In this document: in pieces, positions 45,522 through 57,942 of the stretch | Layout of the letters: every line of letters begins with the position of its first letter | Numbering within the stretch: position 1 is the stretch's first letter | NCBI GenBank assembly: GCA_036346395.1 | Contig: CM070594.1 | Span: 56,963,519 to 57,027,518, forward strand | Direction of reading: 5' to 3' | Source of the DNA: Hsuehochloa calcarea | Taxonomy: Eukaryota > Streptophyta > Magnoliopsida > Poales > Poaceae | DNA length: 64,000 nt | The notes under the pieces: generated by a model | Seen by the model: only the letters and a program-made list of their open reading frames with translations | What the model was told of the DNA's origin: nothing | The model's database searches: none | Made by a program: the position numbers and the translations under genes

Positions 45522-48500
45522 TTATTCAGTGCTAGTACTGAGCCCTCTCATTGCCATCAAAATTAAGACCTTCAATACCTTTGAGAGCAGACTCGTAGTT
45601 CTTAATGTTAGATGAGTGCCGACCTGAAGATGAACGCTTTGGCTCTCCAGAATTGACTGGTGAGCTCCTCTGAGGACCTGAGGTTCTCTGAAATGCCCCA
45701 GGGCTTGCATCAGCAGCGTTCGTGAAGGCTCAGAAGTATCAGTTGCCAACACATCCCGGCTACTTGAAACAGCAGCTCTCCTTGACGATCCACTTGACCT
45801 TCCCAAAAAATTCGAACCAGATATCTAAACAATAGAAGCAGCCAAAGTAAGTAACACGATTAAAAAAGACAGCAATATTTCTGGTGTTTAATTATGCTAT
45901 ACAGCAGATGCTTTGGATCGATAAAGATACAATATCATTAAAGCTATGATTAGTGTCATCCAGGGATTGAAAAACCGGAACCGGCCGGAATCCCGGCCGG
46001 CGGCCGGTAACGGTAACCGGCCGGTTACCGGTTTTCTCGGAGAAAACTCGGTCGAATTTCGTTTAAATTTGCTTAAAAATCAACCAAAATTCAAAATTCA
46101 AAATTTGAATTTGTAAACTCGGGAAAACCCGGCCGGGATTTCAAATCCCGGCCGCCACCGGTAAACCGGTTACCGGCCGGTAACCGGCGGTTACCGGCCG
46201 GGATTTCTATCCATGACTGTCATCAATTAAAAAATACAATAACGTTCACAAGTCACAACCGACTGAAAAAACAATGGGACACTAAGGTTACAAAGTCATA
46301 GCACAGGCAACCCACAGAAAAACACCAGACTTGCACAATGATAGGAGCAGTTTTGCCAACCACAGGACTCACAGATCGAGAAAGCACTTCAGTATTCAGT
46401 ACTTCGTGATGTGCAGGGTTGGATGAACAACTTGGAAATGGCAGTTTATGATTTCCTGTGAGTAGAAATTTGGCAAAGCAGAGGTCCAGTTTATGGAAAC
46501 AAGCTATGGACTTATGGTTGATTCAAAAAATTCTGGCTAGTTCTCACATTGTTCTCCAGTTACACTAGAAAAATGAAAAATTGTATCTGCCTCATGTTGC
46601 AATCACCTTCTCAAGTCCTCTGACCAACAAAGGAAAATAGGGAGGGAACTCACCACAGGATCTTTAGAAACAGGAGCATCATTTCCTACAGGCACTTTCT
46701 GCTTAGACAAAGTCCCAACGCTTGCAACAGGGGGTGGGGCACGACGTCGATCCATTGAAGACCAACCACTAGTCCTCCCTTCCTCAACACCTAAAAGATA
46801 AACAATGAATAAATGAACATAGCTAAGAAAACTAACTCATAAATTGTTGCAATACAAGCATAACAAAATTAATCCTCTCTGGTTCAATGTAATGTTATAG
46901 AAGCAACTTGTAGTCTTTCGGAAATAACTGTGTCTCCGTGAGGATCTCACCCCCTTTATTTATAGTCTGAACATTGAAACCGACTCTAATACAAGATTAA
47001 ATCCGACTCTACATGGTTCCTTATTAGATCATAATACAAACTCACCAACACTCCCCCTCAAGATGAGCTGAAGATATCAATCATGCACATCTTGTTACAT
47101 ATTGTAGCGCCCTCGCTAGGATTTAACACTTTAATAAAACAGTCACTCAATTGTTCACCAGACTTAACATATTCCAATTTCAGCATTTTACCATCGAGTT
47201 TTTCCTTGACGAAGAACCTATCAATCTCAACGTGCTTGGTACGATCATATTGTACTGGATTGTTGGCAATGTTGATTGCATATTTATTGTCACAATGCAA
47301 CACCAAGAGATTATTCCTCCAAACCCGAAGATCAGACAATAAACCCATCATCCATATCATTTCACTCACACTCAGCGTCATTACTCTGTACTCTGCCTTT
47401 GCAGTACACCGAACCATAACCTCCTGCTTCTTGCTCCAATATGACACAAGGCTATCTCCCACAAAAATGCAATATCCAGAGGCAGACCTCCTGTCATCCA
47501 CACTGTTCGCCCAATCAGCGTCGCAGTACCCTTCCACATTCAGGTGTTGATGCTTCTTGAACCAAAAGTCTTTCCTAAGGTTACTCTTCAAATACCGCAG
47601 GATTCGATAGACAACATCCATGTGTCCTGTTATGAGATCAAGCATATATCGACTAACCACACTCACTGCATATGAAATATCAGGTTTTGTATGGTACAAA
47701 TTGATGAGACGCCCAACAAGCTTTTGATAAACTTCCTTGTCAACTGGATCTCTTGACTCAGCACATAGCTTGTGATTTTTATCAATAGATGAAACAATAG
47801 AGCGACATCCAAGCATACATGTTTCTGGCAGATCAAGAACATACTTCTTCTAGGAGAAAACTATATCATTCGAAGAATGAGTAATTTCAATCCCAAGAAA
47901 GTATCTGTCATGGGTGTGGGTACTATTTGCACATGCACTATTCACATGTTACTGTTCACCCACAAATAGTTTCCTTTGTTAGGGATTAAATTAATTTTGT
48001 TGGTTTGGAAGCTTATCTTCAGTTAGTTTGTTTCTATAATTTAGATATTATTTCTTAGAGGTCAAGTCAAATTTCCCTATAAAAGAGAGGCATTATATCT
48101 TCTTTAAGCAAACAATCAATAATGAAGAAGTATTTCCCAAGTCCTTAAGTCTAGCTCTAGTCTCTCCATCGGGCCGGCTATACTAGATTCATCTCTACTC
48201 CAACCGATGCCCTTTTTGTCTAGCGCTGTTCTACCCCAAGTCGTCCCCATCCAACCTTCCTCCGACGGATGTTTACCGCATTATAAACTAAGGTTCATAA
48301 CAACATGGTATCAGAGCCAACACCATAGCTTCTGCTGCCAAGCTATCCTTACTAGATAACTTGATTAAGTCAATGAAGACGACGTTGAAAATGATGCTCC
48401 AATAGATTTAGCCTACCCCATCGGAGAAGTTTGTCGCCCTATATTGCAGCTCGAGGACGAGTTGTTTCACTGAGAGGAGTAATGTCATGGCCGTGGGTAC

Positions 48501-51500
48501 TGTTCACACATTTGCTGTTCACCCACAAATAGTTTCCTTTGTTAAAGATTAAATTAATTTTGTTAGTTTGGTAGCTTATCTTCAATTAGTTTGTTTCTAT
48601 AATTTAGAGATTATTTCTTAGGGGCCAAATCAAGTTATCCCTATAAAAGAGAGGCATTGTATCTTCTTTAAGCAAGCAATCAACAATGAAGAAGTATTTC
48701 CCAAGTCCCTAAGTCTAGCTCTGGTCTCTCCCCTAGATCGGTTATTCTAGATCCATCTCCCCCAACCGGTGCCCTCTTCATTTAGCGCTGTTCTACCTCA
48801 AGTCGTCGTCGTCCGACCTCCCTCCGACGGATGTTTACCCCACATTATGAACTAATGTTCATAACAGTATCTAAGAGTTTCAAGATCTTTCACCTCAAAT
48901 GTTTCTCCTAGTCCATTATGAATTAAAGTTCATAACAGTATCGAAGAGTTCCAAGATCTTTCACCTCAAATGTCTCTCTCAGTCTTTTCTCCAAGGACTT
49001 GATTTCCTTAGCATCATCTCCGATAATCACAATATCATCAACATAGACTGTCAATATGGCGATATGATCCTCTATGCCTAAAAAACACAGTATGATCTCC
49101 ATTGCACTGAAAATAACTCATACTACAGACTGTACGTCTGAATCTATCAAACCACACCCTTAGAGACTGCTTCGAACTGTATAAAAACTTCTTGAGTTTA
49201 CACCTTTCCATCAATCTGTCTATTCTCAAAGCCTAGCGAAATCTCCATGTATACCTCCTCTTGTAAGTCACTATGTAGAAAAACATTTTCACATCCAACT
49301 GATGTAGAGGCCATCTGAAGTTAGTTGCACAAAAAATCAACATTCTTATCATCTCATCGTCGCCACTGGTGCAATGGTCTCATTATAGTCTTATCTCATA
49401 TGTTTAACTATAACCTTTTGCAACCAACCGTGTCTTGTATCTCTCCATCTTACCTTCAGGAGTTTGTTCAATCGTAAACACTCATTTGCATCATACTGCC
49501 CTCTTTTCTGCTGGAAGTGGAACAAGATATCTGTCTTGTTCTTCTGAAGTGCACCAAGCTCATCCTTCATAGCATCCTTCCACTTAGGATTCACTCGTCA
49601 ATCCTTTACAACATGCACTGTCTGAAGAGATGCAATAAATGATTTGTATGCGGGTGACATATGAGAATATGATATGAAATTTGCAATGTCATGCTCAAAG
49701 CCAAACCGAACTGGAGGCTTTCCGCCATTAGCTCTAGTTTCCCTATGTTGTGGAAGTGGTAACTCTAGATGGGAGTGATTAGAAGGAACATTACCACTCG
49801 CCCCAAGGGGAAGCAAGGAACTTGATGAAGAGAAACCGAGGGAGGGATTTGGAACTAGATCAACTGGCAAGGTTGGCTGTTCAGGTTGTGGTTGTTCTGG
49901 TTGCGCCTCTGCCAGCTCCGCTGGTGGCTCAAGTACTAACCGCTTGTCTCTCTGCTTCTCCCCCTGTTTCCCAAAACGCCTTCGCTGATAAACTTTCAAT
50001 TCTTTTGGGGCTATCACATCTCTTGCATATTCCGTTAGGCTCGGGCATGGAATTGTCCCCATAATAACTTCTTTTCGTTGACTATTTCTCCCTGTTCTCC
50101 CCGCCTCGACTGTCACCCTTAGTGATAGGAGATAACTCCAAAAACTGACCAAGAGTACCTCCACTCGTGTAGTATGGCTCAAACTCCTGAAATGTCACAT
50201 CCATACGAACAACCTTCGCTCAACTGGGTTCCAGCATCTATAGCCATTCTAACCTAATAAATAGCATCTAAAGATACACTCCAATGCTTCCGGATCCAGC
50301 TTACCAACCGCTGGTTGGTGATCCTGTATAAAGTACACACAACAAAACACCTTGGGAGGCACCTTGAACTCCCACTAACCCGAAAGAAGTTCAGCTGGAG
50401 ACTTTACCCAAGTATTCGAGACGGCATGCAACTGATGAGATACGCTGCCGTCATCACTGCTTCGCTCCACAATCCCTTTGGCACATTCATCTGAAATATG
50501 AGTGAACATGCCACCTCCAATAAATGTTTGATTCTTCCTCTCAGCCACTCCATTCTGAGGTGGGGTTCCTAGACAAATAGTTTGATGAAGTATCCCCTCT
50601 GAGAGATACGCTGCAAACTCTTTGTTAACATACCCAGCTCCATTGTCTGTTCGAAGAATCCAAATCTTTGCATCAAACTTAGTACCCATCCTATGAAAGT
50701 CCTGAAAACACAAAGGACCTCGCTTTTGTGCTTCATCATATAAATCCAAGTCATACGAGTATAACAATCAATAAATGTGATAAACCACTTAAAACCACTA
50801 ACAGATGTAACTGAGCATGGACCCAAACATCATAATATATTAATATAAAAAGTTCATAACCTCGAAGACCAATGCTACTATATGTAGACCGTGTATGCTT
50901 TCCAAACTCACAAGCATCACACAAGTACCAATGCTGCTATATGTAGACCGTGTATGCTTTCCAAACTCACAAGCATCACACACAAGTTTACTCTTGTCTA
51001 CTTTATTGAACAAATCAGGGTATAACCGACTTAAACTCTCAAATGGCGGATGTCTCAAGCGACGATGATATAATATAACATCTCCCTCAACTCCTCTTGC
51101 AGCCACAATCAATGCCACATCAACCTGATCAATGTACCTCAGCCCATTACGCCTTATTCCAGTTCCAATCCTCTTCCTAGTTCTCTTCTCCTGGAAGGCT
51201 GGAACAAACATGAATCCTCATCAAATGTGACAGTGTATTTGAATTGTTTAATAATAGAACTAACTGAAAGAAGGTTGACTGAAAAGGAGTGAACATACAA
51301 AACGAAGGATAAAGCAATGGCTTCTTGAACATATGTTCCCTACAAATCCTACACCCCGAATAAACTGAGATGTTCCATCAGCTGTTTAGACGGTTTAAGA
51401 ATGAGTATATGGAGTGTAAGATACAAATGCACTAAGGGAACCCATGGCACGTTTGGATGCCCATAAATCTATGATCCAATCAATATGAGTGTTTATATGT

Positions 51501-54500
51501 GGATGCAAATGCATGCGCCTGAGTATCTTCGTGCACGTGGACGTAGTTGGCAAAGTTACCAAAGGAGGTGGTAGTTGTTGTAGTGGAATCATGAGAAGTC
51601 TCTAATGTCTTTCCCTACTGCTACCTCTCCCACTGCATAGCTTGCTCTCTTGTCAGAGTAACAGAAGTGATCTCTGTCTAGGCCATATTAGCCCTAGGGC
51701 CAACTCGGCCCCTTCCTCGATCTCCATAATTTCCACCTCCGCCTCCACAACCTCCACCTCAGCCTCCATGACCACCACGACCTCCATCTCGGCCTCCATA
51801 CCTCCGTCATCCCACAGTTTTAGCACTCCCTATCATCGGATATGGCATATGTGGTCTTGGCAGGGTTGTTCTTCATTACTCGTAGTTGAATATCCTCCTA
51901 TACCATAGTCAAAATAGCCTCCTCCATAGTAGACAAGTTCGCCAAGTGAAACATGACAACCCTCATACTCTCAGACTTTGGGTTCGGTCCCTTCAGAAAG
52001 TGCGTAATCTCTGCGTTGCAGCCACACCCTGCCAGCCTCAATATCATCAGCACATATTAACTGCAGTGGGTCATAGTGATCTAGATCTGCCCATAGCTGC
52101 TAGAGTTCATTAGCATATTCCTAAACAGTCTTCTCGTCCTGTTGTAGGGCCTCCACCTTGCCCTGGATCTCCACCATCATCATCACATTTCCCGCCCCGG
52201 AATACATGTTGCTCATTGTCTTTCAGTCTTTCACATTGCCGGCGCACTCTGCATCACCTCCACCATCTGAGCAATGGATGGAGACATCGAAGTTAGCAAC
52301 CAAACCACCACCACAGAATTGGTGATGTTCCACACCCTCCAATTCATGCTCGTTTTGTCCGCAGGCTCAACACAAGTTTCACACAGGTAGTGCTCCACTC
52401 CCTTCGTTCTCAGAATTAGCTAAGCCCTTCTAAACCAACTCAGGTAATTCTTACACCCTTTCAACTTTATATCATTCGGCATCAACTCCAGCTTTAAGGC
52501 AGATGACCTTGTAACAGACCTCGGACCTATCATACTCGTCGCGAAAAGGTCCTGTAACATGCTTCTCATACCACCTTGCGTGACCAGCCGAGAAGTAGCC
52601 TCAACGATTGCCTTCCTCTTTTCTTCTACCGCCCACATTGTGGCTTCTTCCTCCTTCCTCGTAGCCTCAATTTCCTTAGGAGTCATGTTCTCAAACAACT
52701 AGAGCAATGCCAATCACTGCCAAGATATGTCGCACGTATCTCCCACGATCACGGCAATTCTTCACTTATCAACGTTCTGCCGAACCTCGATGACTGCCCA
52801 AATCATGCAGAGGCATAACATCAAATTTTGTTTTCCTCGATCAGAGAAACCCTTTTTTCTCTATCGAACAGAATCTCTCTTCGGCTTCTCTTTTTATTTT
52901 TCACCGACACACTTCGACTTCTTCCTCCGTCGATACTTCTCTCTTCAGCTTCTTCCTCCACCACTGACTTCCTCTCTCTCGGCAATCCTCGACGACCTCG
53001 ACCTCCACTGAGAAGACGGCTGGCGGTGGTGGATTCCCTTCTTCCTCGTCAGCTCTCCCCTCTCCTCAACGATCTTTGGCGAGAGTAGCAGCCGAGAGAA
53101 TGCTTCATCGGCCCTCTGCTCCCCAAGATCTGGTAGCGGCCTTGCGCGTCCGAGTGGCGGATCTGGCGACTCGCTCCCGACCGCGATTCGAGCTCACGGG
53201 CGCGGCTCGCGAGGCGGAGATAGCGAGGACAAGCGGCATGGCGCCAGCCGAGGTGAGTCTGCGAGGAAGGGTTAGTTTTCGGTGATGTTGAATGGGAACA
53301 TGGATGGCTCTGATAGCATGTGGTCTCCTATAGGATCTCACACCCTTTATTTATAGTCTAAACATTGAATCCGACTCTAATACAAGATTAAATTATTAGA
53401 TCCTAATACTAACTCACCAACGCAACTGATCCTTGCATTAAGGTGTTTTAAGTAGATTATAGGCCAACTACACAGCAATATTGCATTAAAAAAAACTAGT
53501 AAGACTTGTATGGAACTATTTAAGTGGATCAATTACCAGATTGCCTGTCATTCTGTAATGCAGGTGGGGTCAATCCAGAAGGTCCCGCACCATGGCCCTG
53601 TAACATAGGTAAGGCATCACAATTTCCCCCACAGATGGCTATGTAAAAAATATGCATGTTTGGTGGGTGGGTGTTTCAGAGGGATACTCACCACAGCACG
53701 GGGTGGAGCACTAGCAATTTGAGATTGCTGGTACTTCAGTATTGTCCAGTCAAACACATAGTCAAACTGAAAACCTGCAAATCATTATTCCGATTATGAA
53801 CCATATGCCTGCAAAACTTTTCTAATCATTTTGGATGTTTGGTATTTTAAGAATGAGTGCGACAGGCTTCTATCAAGTATGGAGGAGGAAAAAAATAATT
53901 CATGGACTTCTTTCAGTACCAAAAGGAAAACAATATTTCCCACACCTCTTCAAGCCTGAAAAGGAAACTAACCTTCGCGGATAAAAAGGTCACGGAACAG
54001 TCGCTTAAGGTAGGAATAATCAGGCTTGTCGTCAAACCGCAGTGAGCGGCAATAATGGAAATATGATGCAAACTCAGTAGGATACCCACGACATAGAGCC
54101 TGAAATAGAACAATAACATTAGAGCCAACAAAATCTACAGGGCAGAGCACCAACTTTTTTCTACAAGTACCTCAATTGATGTTGCAACTTTTTTCTCGCT
54201 GATTTTCTCATACTTTTGCTTCTTTGTTCCTGCTTTCAGACCTTGCCAAGGAAGGCTGGAAAGAAAACAATGTTACACTTGAATCATCGATATATGGCAC
54301 ATAAAATGATCAAACAATTAAACTCACCTTCCCCTTAGGAAATACACAAGTACGTATCCAAGAGATTCCAAGTCATCCCTTCGGCTTTGTTCTGGTCATT
54401 AGAAGAAAAAAAAAACAATAGTAATAGCCAGACAATAAACTGTGCAGGGCAAGGATGTGTTGTGTTTGTGACGCTCCACTTGACAACAGATTGAAGTACA

Positions 54501-56812
54501 AACAGGTGGAAGTTATAATGTTAAAAAACAATGAACTGGTACAGTATTAAATCCTCACCGATGCCAAGATGAGTGTTCACGCTTGCATATCTTGCTGTCC
54601 CAGTCAAGTTCTTATTCTCTCTGCAGCATTAAATAGCAAGTTAGAGCATGAGAAGTAGATCACAAAAAGAAAATTAATAAAAAGATACACATACTAAAGA
54701 TGATATCTTCAAGAAAGAAACTAATAAAACATTAATGTTCGTGACCTGGCAGCATTATTATATTTATTTCCCTCCCACACTCGGATTGAGATATGACTAT
54801 CAAAATGACTTAATCGGGTATAGTACTTCCTACATAGACCTTATGCTGATAAACACACATAGTTAATCAGGCCTGGTCCAACAAATGATAGAAGATAAAA
54901 ATGGCAACTAACTCCAGCAAACTAGAAAAATGGATATGCTTATGGCCGGGGGGAGGGGGACATGGATAACTCAGTAATGCTGAGCTATTGCCCCTTTCCT
55001 CGCACCTATATGGGATGTGCTGATGCGTTGAGGTATCCCTGTACTTTTTGGCAAGACCAAAGTCTATAACATAGACCTGAAAAAAAATACAGAGCAACAA
55101 ATAAAGTGGTAAATCAACCAAACAAAATATATAAACCGAAAGTGGAATGCTTATTAAAAGCTGCATCGTTACCCACCTGATTAGCTCGTCTACCAAGACC
55201 CATGAGAAAATTATCCGGCTTAATGTCTCGATGCAGAAAAGACTTGGAATGGACAAATTCCACTCGATTGATCTACAAGTGGGGAATGGAGATCACATAT
55301 AGCTCATCAGCAAACAACAAGCGAGAAAAATTAAAAACAAAAAACAAAAAGAAACAATAGAAGGAAGAAGAAAATCAGGAGGAAGAAAGCTTAATGTAGG
55401 AAGGACAAAAAAAAAAAAGGTAAAAGAATAGTGAAAATTTGTGTGTCTGCACAAACACAAGTGTTGGTGTGGGTAGCAAAGTTGGAACCATAGGCCATGA
55501 CAAAAGTGAAACAGAGACAGGTCTATAGTTAATTCGTTGTTATATGAAAAAAAACGAATGTATTAAGGATTTGTTAAGGAACAGCTTGGGAGTATGCGTA
55601 CCATCTGATCAGCAAGCATAAGTACAGTCTTAAGAGATAATTTTCTGCTGCAAAAATTGAATAGGTCCTCCAGGCTTGGCCCCAGCAAATCCATAACCAA
55701 GACATTGTAGTCTCCTTCTACACCAAACCATCTAACATTTGGGATTCCAGCTGCCATAAAAAAGATAGTTAAAACACACTTGTTCTTTCACACATTCCTA
55801 TAAAAATATGCAGTGTGTCGAACTTCCATACTTCCTCCTTGCAAAATCCGGTAAATTTTTGATTCGTAGAGCAACTGAGGATGTTTTGTTTTCACATTTT
55901 CCTGCATAAGAAACAAAGCAATCCAATGTCAACTTCATAAAGCTGACACTAGTAATTAAGATGAATAACCTTGCATTCTCATCTTAATACGTTATAAAAG
56001 CTACAATCTACTACCATACATATCTATGTTGCATCTACTGGGAACGCCAATATATTTCTAGACACTGACTCGACACACCAAAGAATGTAGCAATATATCG
56101 AAGGAAGATACCAAGTTCCTGATTCTTCTCATCCATCTCCTGGTTCGTTTTATCTCTCATTTATTTATTTATTAGCTATCATCCAATACTTCAACAGCTG
56201 AATATCAGCTATCAATTTGCTAAGATTAACTGAAAGCACCTAAAAACACATCAAGTCCAGCCAAGTCAACCACACCACTTGAACACCGGACCAATCAACT
56301 ACTCCAAATGATTCATCCATGGAGAACTAGAGCTGCTTAGGCGAACAGACCCTGAATCCGGAGCCAAGTCAAAAGTTCGATTGCTTTGAGAACAGCAGCA
56401 TGTTTTGAACTATCCTACAGGAACCCACACTCTCTGACATTGACTAGAACAAAACATGTCAACTATTACACTGGCCAAAACACCCGATGCACAGAAACAC
56501 GCAGACTAAAACCAAAAAACTACTGAGTAGCATCAGAAAGTAGCATAACAAGGCTGGAATTTAACAAAGATCCAGGCAGTTAATCCGCAGGAACGAAGCA
56601 CAGACCAGCTTAATCGCGATCTCCTCGTTCGTCTGGATATTAGTCCCTGCATGCAAAAGAGACAAAATAGAACCATATCACAACCCGATCAAAAGATTAG
56701 AAACCTTCGAAATTTTTTAGCAAGGGCAACCCGCACCGAGATAGATCTCCCCGAAGGAGCCGCTCCCGATCTTGCGACCGAGCCGGAACTTGTTCCCAAC
56801 CCGCGGCTCCAT
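45522..56812 (-). CDS. Casein kinase I (plant CK1-like Ser/Thr kinase), 14 exons; last exon frameshifted
   Basis: Phosphorylates acidic or primed Ser/Thr sites; plant members act in cytosol, nucleus or plasmodesmata. Exons (minus): 56737-56812, 56606-56646, 55832-55901, 55602-55750, 55177-55272, 55006-55076, 54559-54620, 54328-54391, 54171-54255, 53973-54099, 53692-53774, 53537-53597, 46654-46790, and the last from 45824. All phases join. Starts MEPRVGNKFRLGRKIGSGSFGEIYLG (Gly-loop), with the AIKL lysine, HRDIKPDNFLMG catalytic loop, VIDFGLAKKYRD (DFG), LTGTARYASVNTHLG and SRRDDLESLGYVL: a full kinase domain of about residues 9-278. The C-terminal extension is Ser/Arg/Pro-rich. In the last exon a one-base shift near 45715 moves the conserved tail (GLNFDGNERAQY, stop 45532) out of frame; as written the frame ends at 45522. 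The intron between exons 12 and 13 holds a copia element. Confidence 0.93.
45961..46216 (+). mobile_element. hAT MITE, copy 2 (256 bp), in casein kinase intron
   Basis: Starts CAGGGATTGAAAAACCGG and ends CCGGGATTTCTATCCATGA; inverted ends share GGAT-GAAA--CCGG. Target duplication of 8 bp with one mismatch: GTGTCATC (45953-45960) and CTGTCATC (46217-46224). The interior has many CCGGCCGG / GGTAACCGG palindromes. Same family and orientation as 38352-38556. Confidence 0.9.
46909..47050 (-). repeat. 3' LTR (142 bp) of intronic copia element
   Basis: Plus-strand limits TGTAGTC...CACCAACA. Contains TTTATTTATAG (minus CTATAAATAAAG), a possible TATA box shared with the other LTR. Confidence 0.85.
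47906..48866 (+). mobile_element. TRIM-like LTR element nested in the intronic copia (961 bp)
   Basis: Two LTRs (47906-48302 and 48483-48866), both starting TGTCATGG and ending TTCATAACA, flank only 180 bp of interior. A perfect 5-bp target duplication GTATC surrounds it (47901-47905, 48867-48871). The interior has a perfect tRNA-Met primer-binding site TGGTATCAGAGCC (48306-48318) and, just before the right LTR, a remnant reading LELEDELFH and a purine tract. That tail is like the end of Reina-type pol, suggesting an internally deleted gypsy element. No protein is encoded. Confidence 0.93.
48843..48984 (+). repeat. 71-bp tandem duplication across the TRIM right edge
   Basis: Copies start CATTATGAA at 48843 and 48914. 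Each contains the last bases of the TRIM LTR, the GTATC duplication and about 40 bp of copia sequence (AAGATCTTTCACCTCAAATG). Confidence 0.85.
53319..53422 (-). repeat. 5' LTR (104 bp) of intronic copia element
   Basis: Plus-strand limits TGTGGTCTCC...CACCAACG; aligns with 46909-47050 apart from indels. Confidence 0.85.
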
Positions 56813-57290
56813 CCAGCCCTCCCCAGAAAGACCACCAAAGCTCGCAAGCTTCCACCAAGAATAGCCGGAAAAAAGGCTAAAAAACGCGCTTTTCACCCGG
56901 AAATCTAGCGACGGTAGCCCAGATCGGCACAGGGATGGCGGTTCGGGGATCCGGGGGTGGGGAGCTCTCGTGCTACCTAGGGTTTGGGAGGGGCGGGGAG
57001 GAGGAGGAGCAGGCCATGGCCGTGCGGGTGCGTACGTACCCACGCTTGGGTTAGTTTATCGGGGGGAGTTGGAGAAGTAGAAGAAAGCAAGCAAGCGACG
57101 CAGGCAGTGGTGGCTAGATGGGCGTGCCGGGCGGGTCGGGTCGGGCCAGGGGGGCCGGCATGGCTCACATTGTTTATAGACTGTGTAGGTAAAGATTTGT
57201 ATCTTATTTGGATCGCTATTCTGGTACGATAAGCTGGCCTGATACTGTATAAACAGTATTGGACTGTGTCAGACACGACTCTTTAGCCCG
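56813..57290. other. Upstream region of casein kinase gene
   Basis: GC-rich presumed 5' UTR and promoter for the minus-strand gene. No confident TATA box. Confidence 0.4.
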
Positions 57291-57720
57291 CATGTGAAGA
57301 GGCTGAGCCGGAAGGAGAGGAGAGGGCGGGGGGCGGTGTCGGTGCGAAGGAAGAAGGAAGAGGGCGGGGCAGCGCGGAGGAAGAAGGAAGAGGGCGGGGC
57401 AGCGCGGAGGAAGAAGGGAGTGGGAGGAGACGGCATGGCTGATGGCCAGAGCGGAGGGAGAAGAGGGAGGAGGTGGCAGGGTGGCGGTCGCCACGGAGGA
57501 GAAGACTAAAGAGGGGAGGGAGGGTCGTGGCGGGGCGAAGGGAGAAGAGGAGGAGGTGGTGTGGCGCGAGCTTATGTACGAGAGAGAGGCGGGAGGGTGG
57601 CGCCGGCGTGGGGTGGCGTCGCGGACGGCAGGCGTCTTTGCGTCACGGTGAAGCGGCGGCGGCGGCGATGCCGGTGACGATGGCCTGATAGAGGAGAAAA
57701 GAGGAGGCCCGTGGGGCGTG
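57291..57720. repeat. Purine-rich GC island with 30-bp tandem repeat
   Basis: A 30-bp unit (GGAAGAGGGCGGGGCAGCGC plus GGAGGAAGAA) repeats about 2.5 times at 57345-57420. The whole region is GA-rich on the plus strand and gives spurious frames on both strands; no domain. Confidence 0.6.
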
Positions 57721-57942
57721 CCTTGCCGCGCCATGAGAATCTGCATGTTGGGATTTTTTTTTAGAGTTTGAGACTTTAAAAATAGCAAAAAAAAATCAAA
57801 AAAATCCTAAATTTTTTCTTATAAATGGCCACCACCAGCCCCCTCATTCAGCACCCATCCATTCTTCATTCTCTCTTTCAAATTCTGGTTTGCAAATTCA
57901 AATTTGTTGTGAGATAATTTGGTAAATTTTTTTAAAAAAATT

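Larger units (their letters stand above)
47058..52698 (-). pseudogene. copia gag-pol polyprotein, decayed and interrupted by a TRIM
   Basis: Minus-strand order: gag (about 52698-51900) with LELMPNDIKLKGCKNYLSWFRRA; protease WIIDLWASKRAMGSLSAF near 51480, where the active-site DSGA is DLWA; integrase zinc region YHRRLRHPPFESLSRL...CDACEFGKHTRS (51100-50900) and core (RTDNGAGYVN...PPQNGVAERKNQT, 50640-50530); linker with a Pro/Gln tract (49900s); RT start PKWKDAMKDELGALQKN (49590); RT end and RNase H 47890-47058 with GRLINLYHTKPDISYAV, GYCDADWANSVDDRRSASGY and VLHCDNKYAINIANNPVQYDRTKH. Frames break often and the TRIM at 47906-48866 separates the last part. Confidence 0.88.
46909..53422 (-). mobile_element. 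Ty1/copia element with very short LTRs, in casein kinase intron
   Basis: Perfect 5-bp target duplication CAACT (46904-46908 and 53423-53427). Minus-strand 5' LTR is 53422-53319 (104 bp) and 3' LTR is 47050-46909 (142 bp); the difference is mainly two indels (about 17 and 20 bp). The primer-binding site is TGCTATCAGAGCC (53306-53318, one mismatch to the tRNA-Met type), and the polypurine tract GAGGGGGAG lies next to 47051. Gag-PR-IN-RT-RNase H order is copia. Same orientation as the host gene. Confidence 0.92.

Noticed and set aside
47083..47550. 155-codon plus-strand frame
   Set aside because: Antisense shadow of the copia RNase H region on the minus strand.
52828..53285. Plus-strand frames of 69-94 codons near the right end of the intronic copia
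   Set aside because: This is the leader of the minus-strand copia element between its LTR and gag; the frames carry no domain.
57216..57788. 190-codon Pro/Ser-rich minus-strand frame
   Set aside because: Reflects the GA-rich repeat island; internal repeats explain its length.
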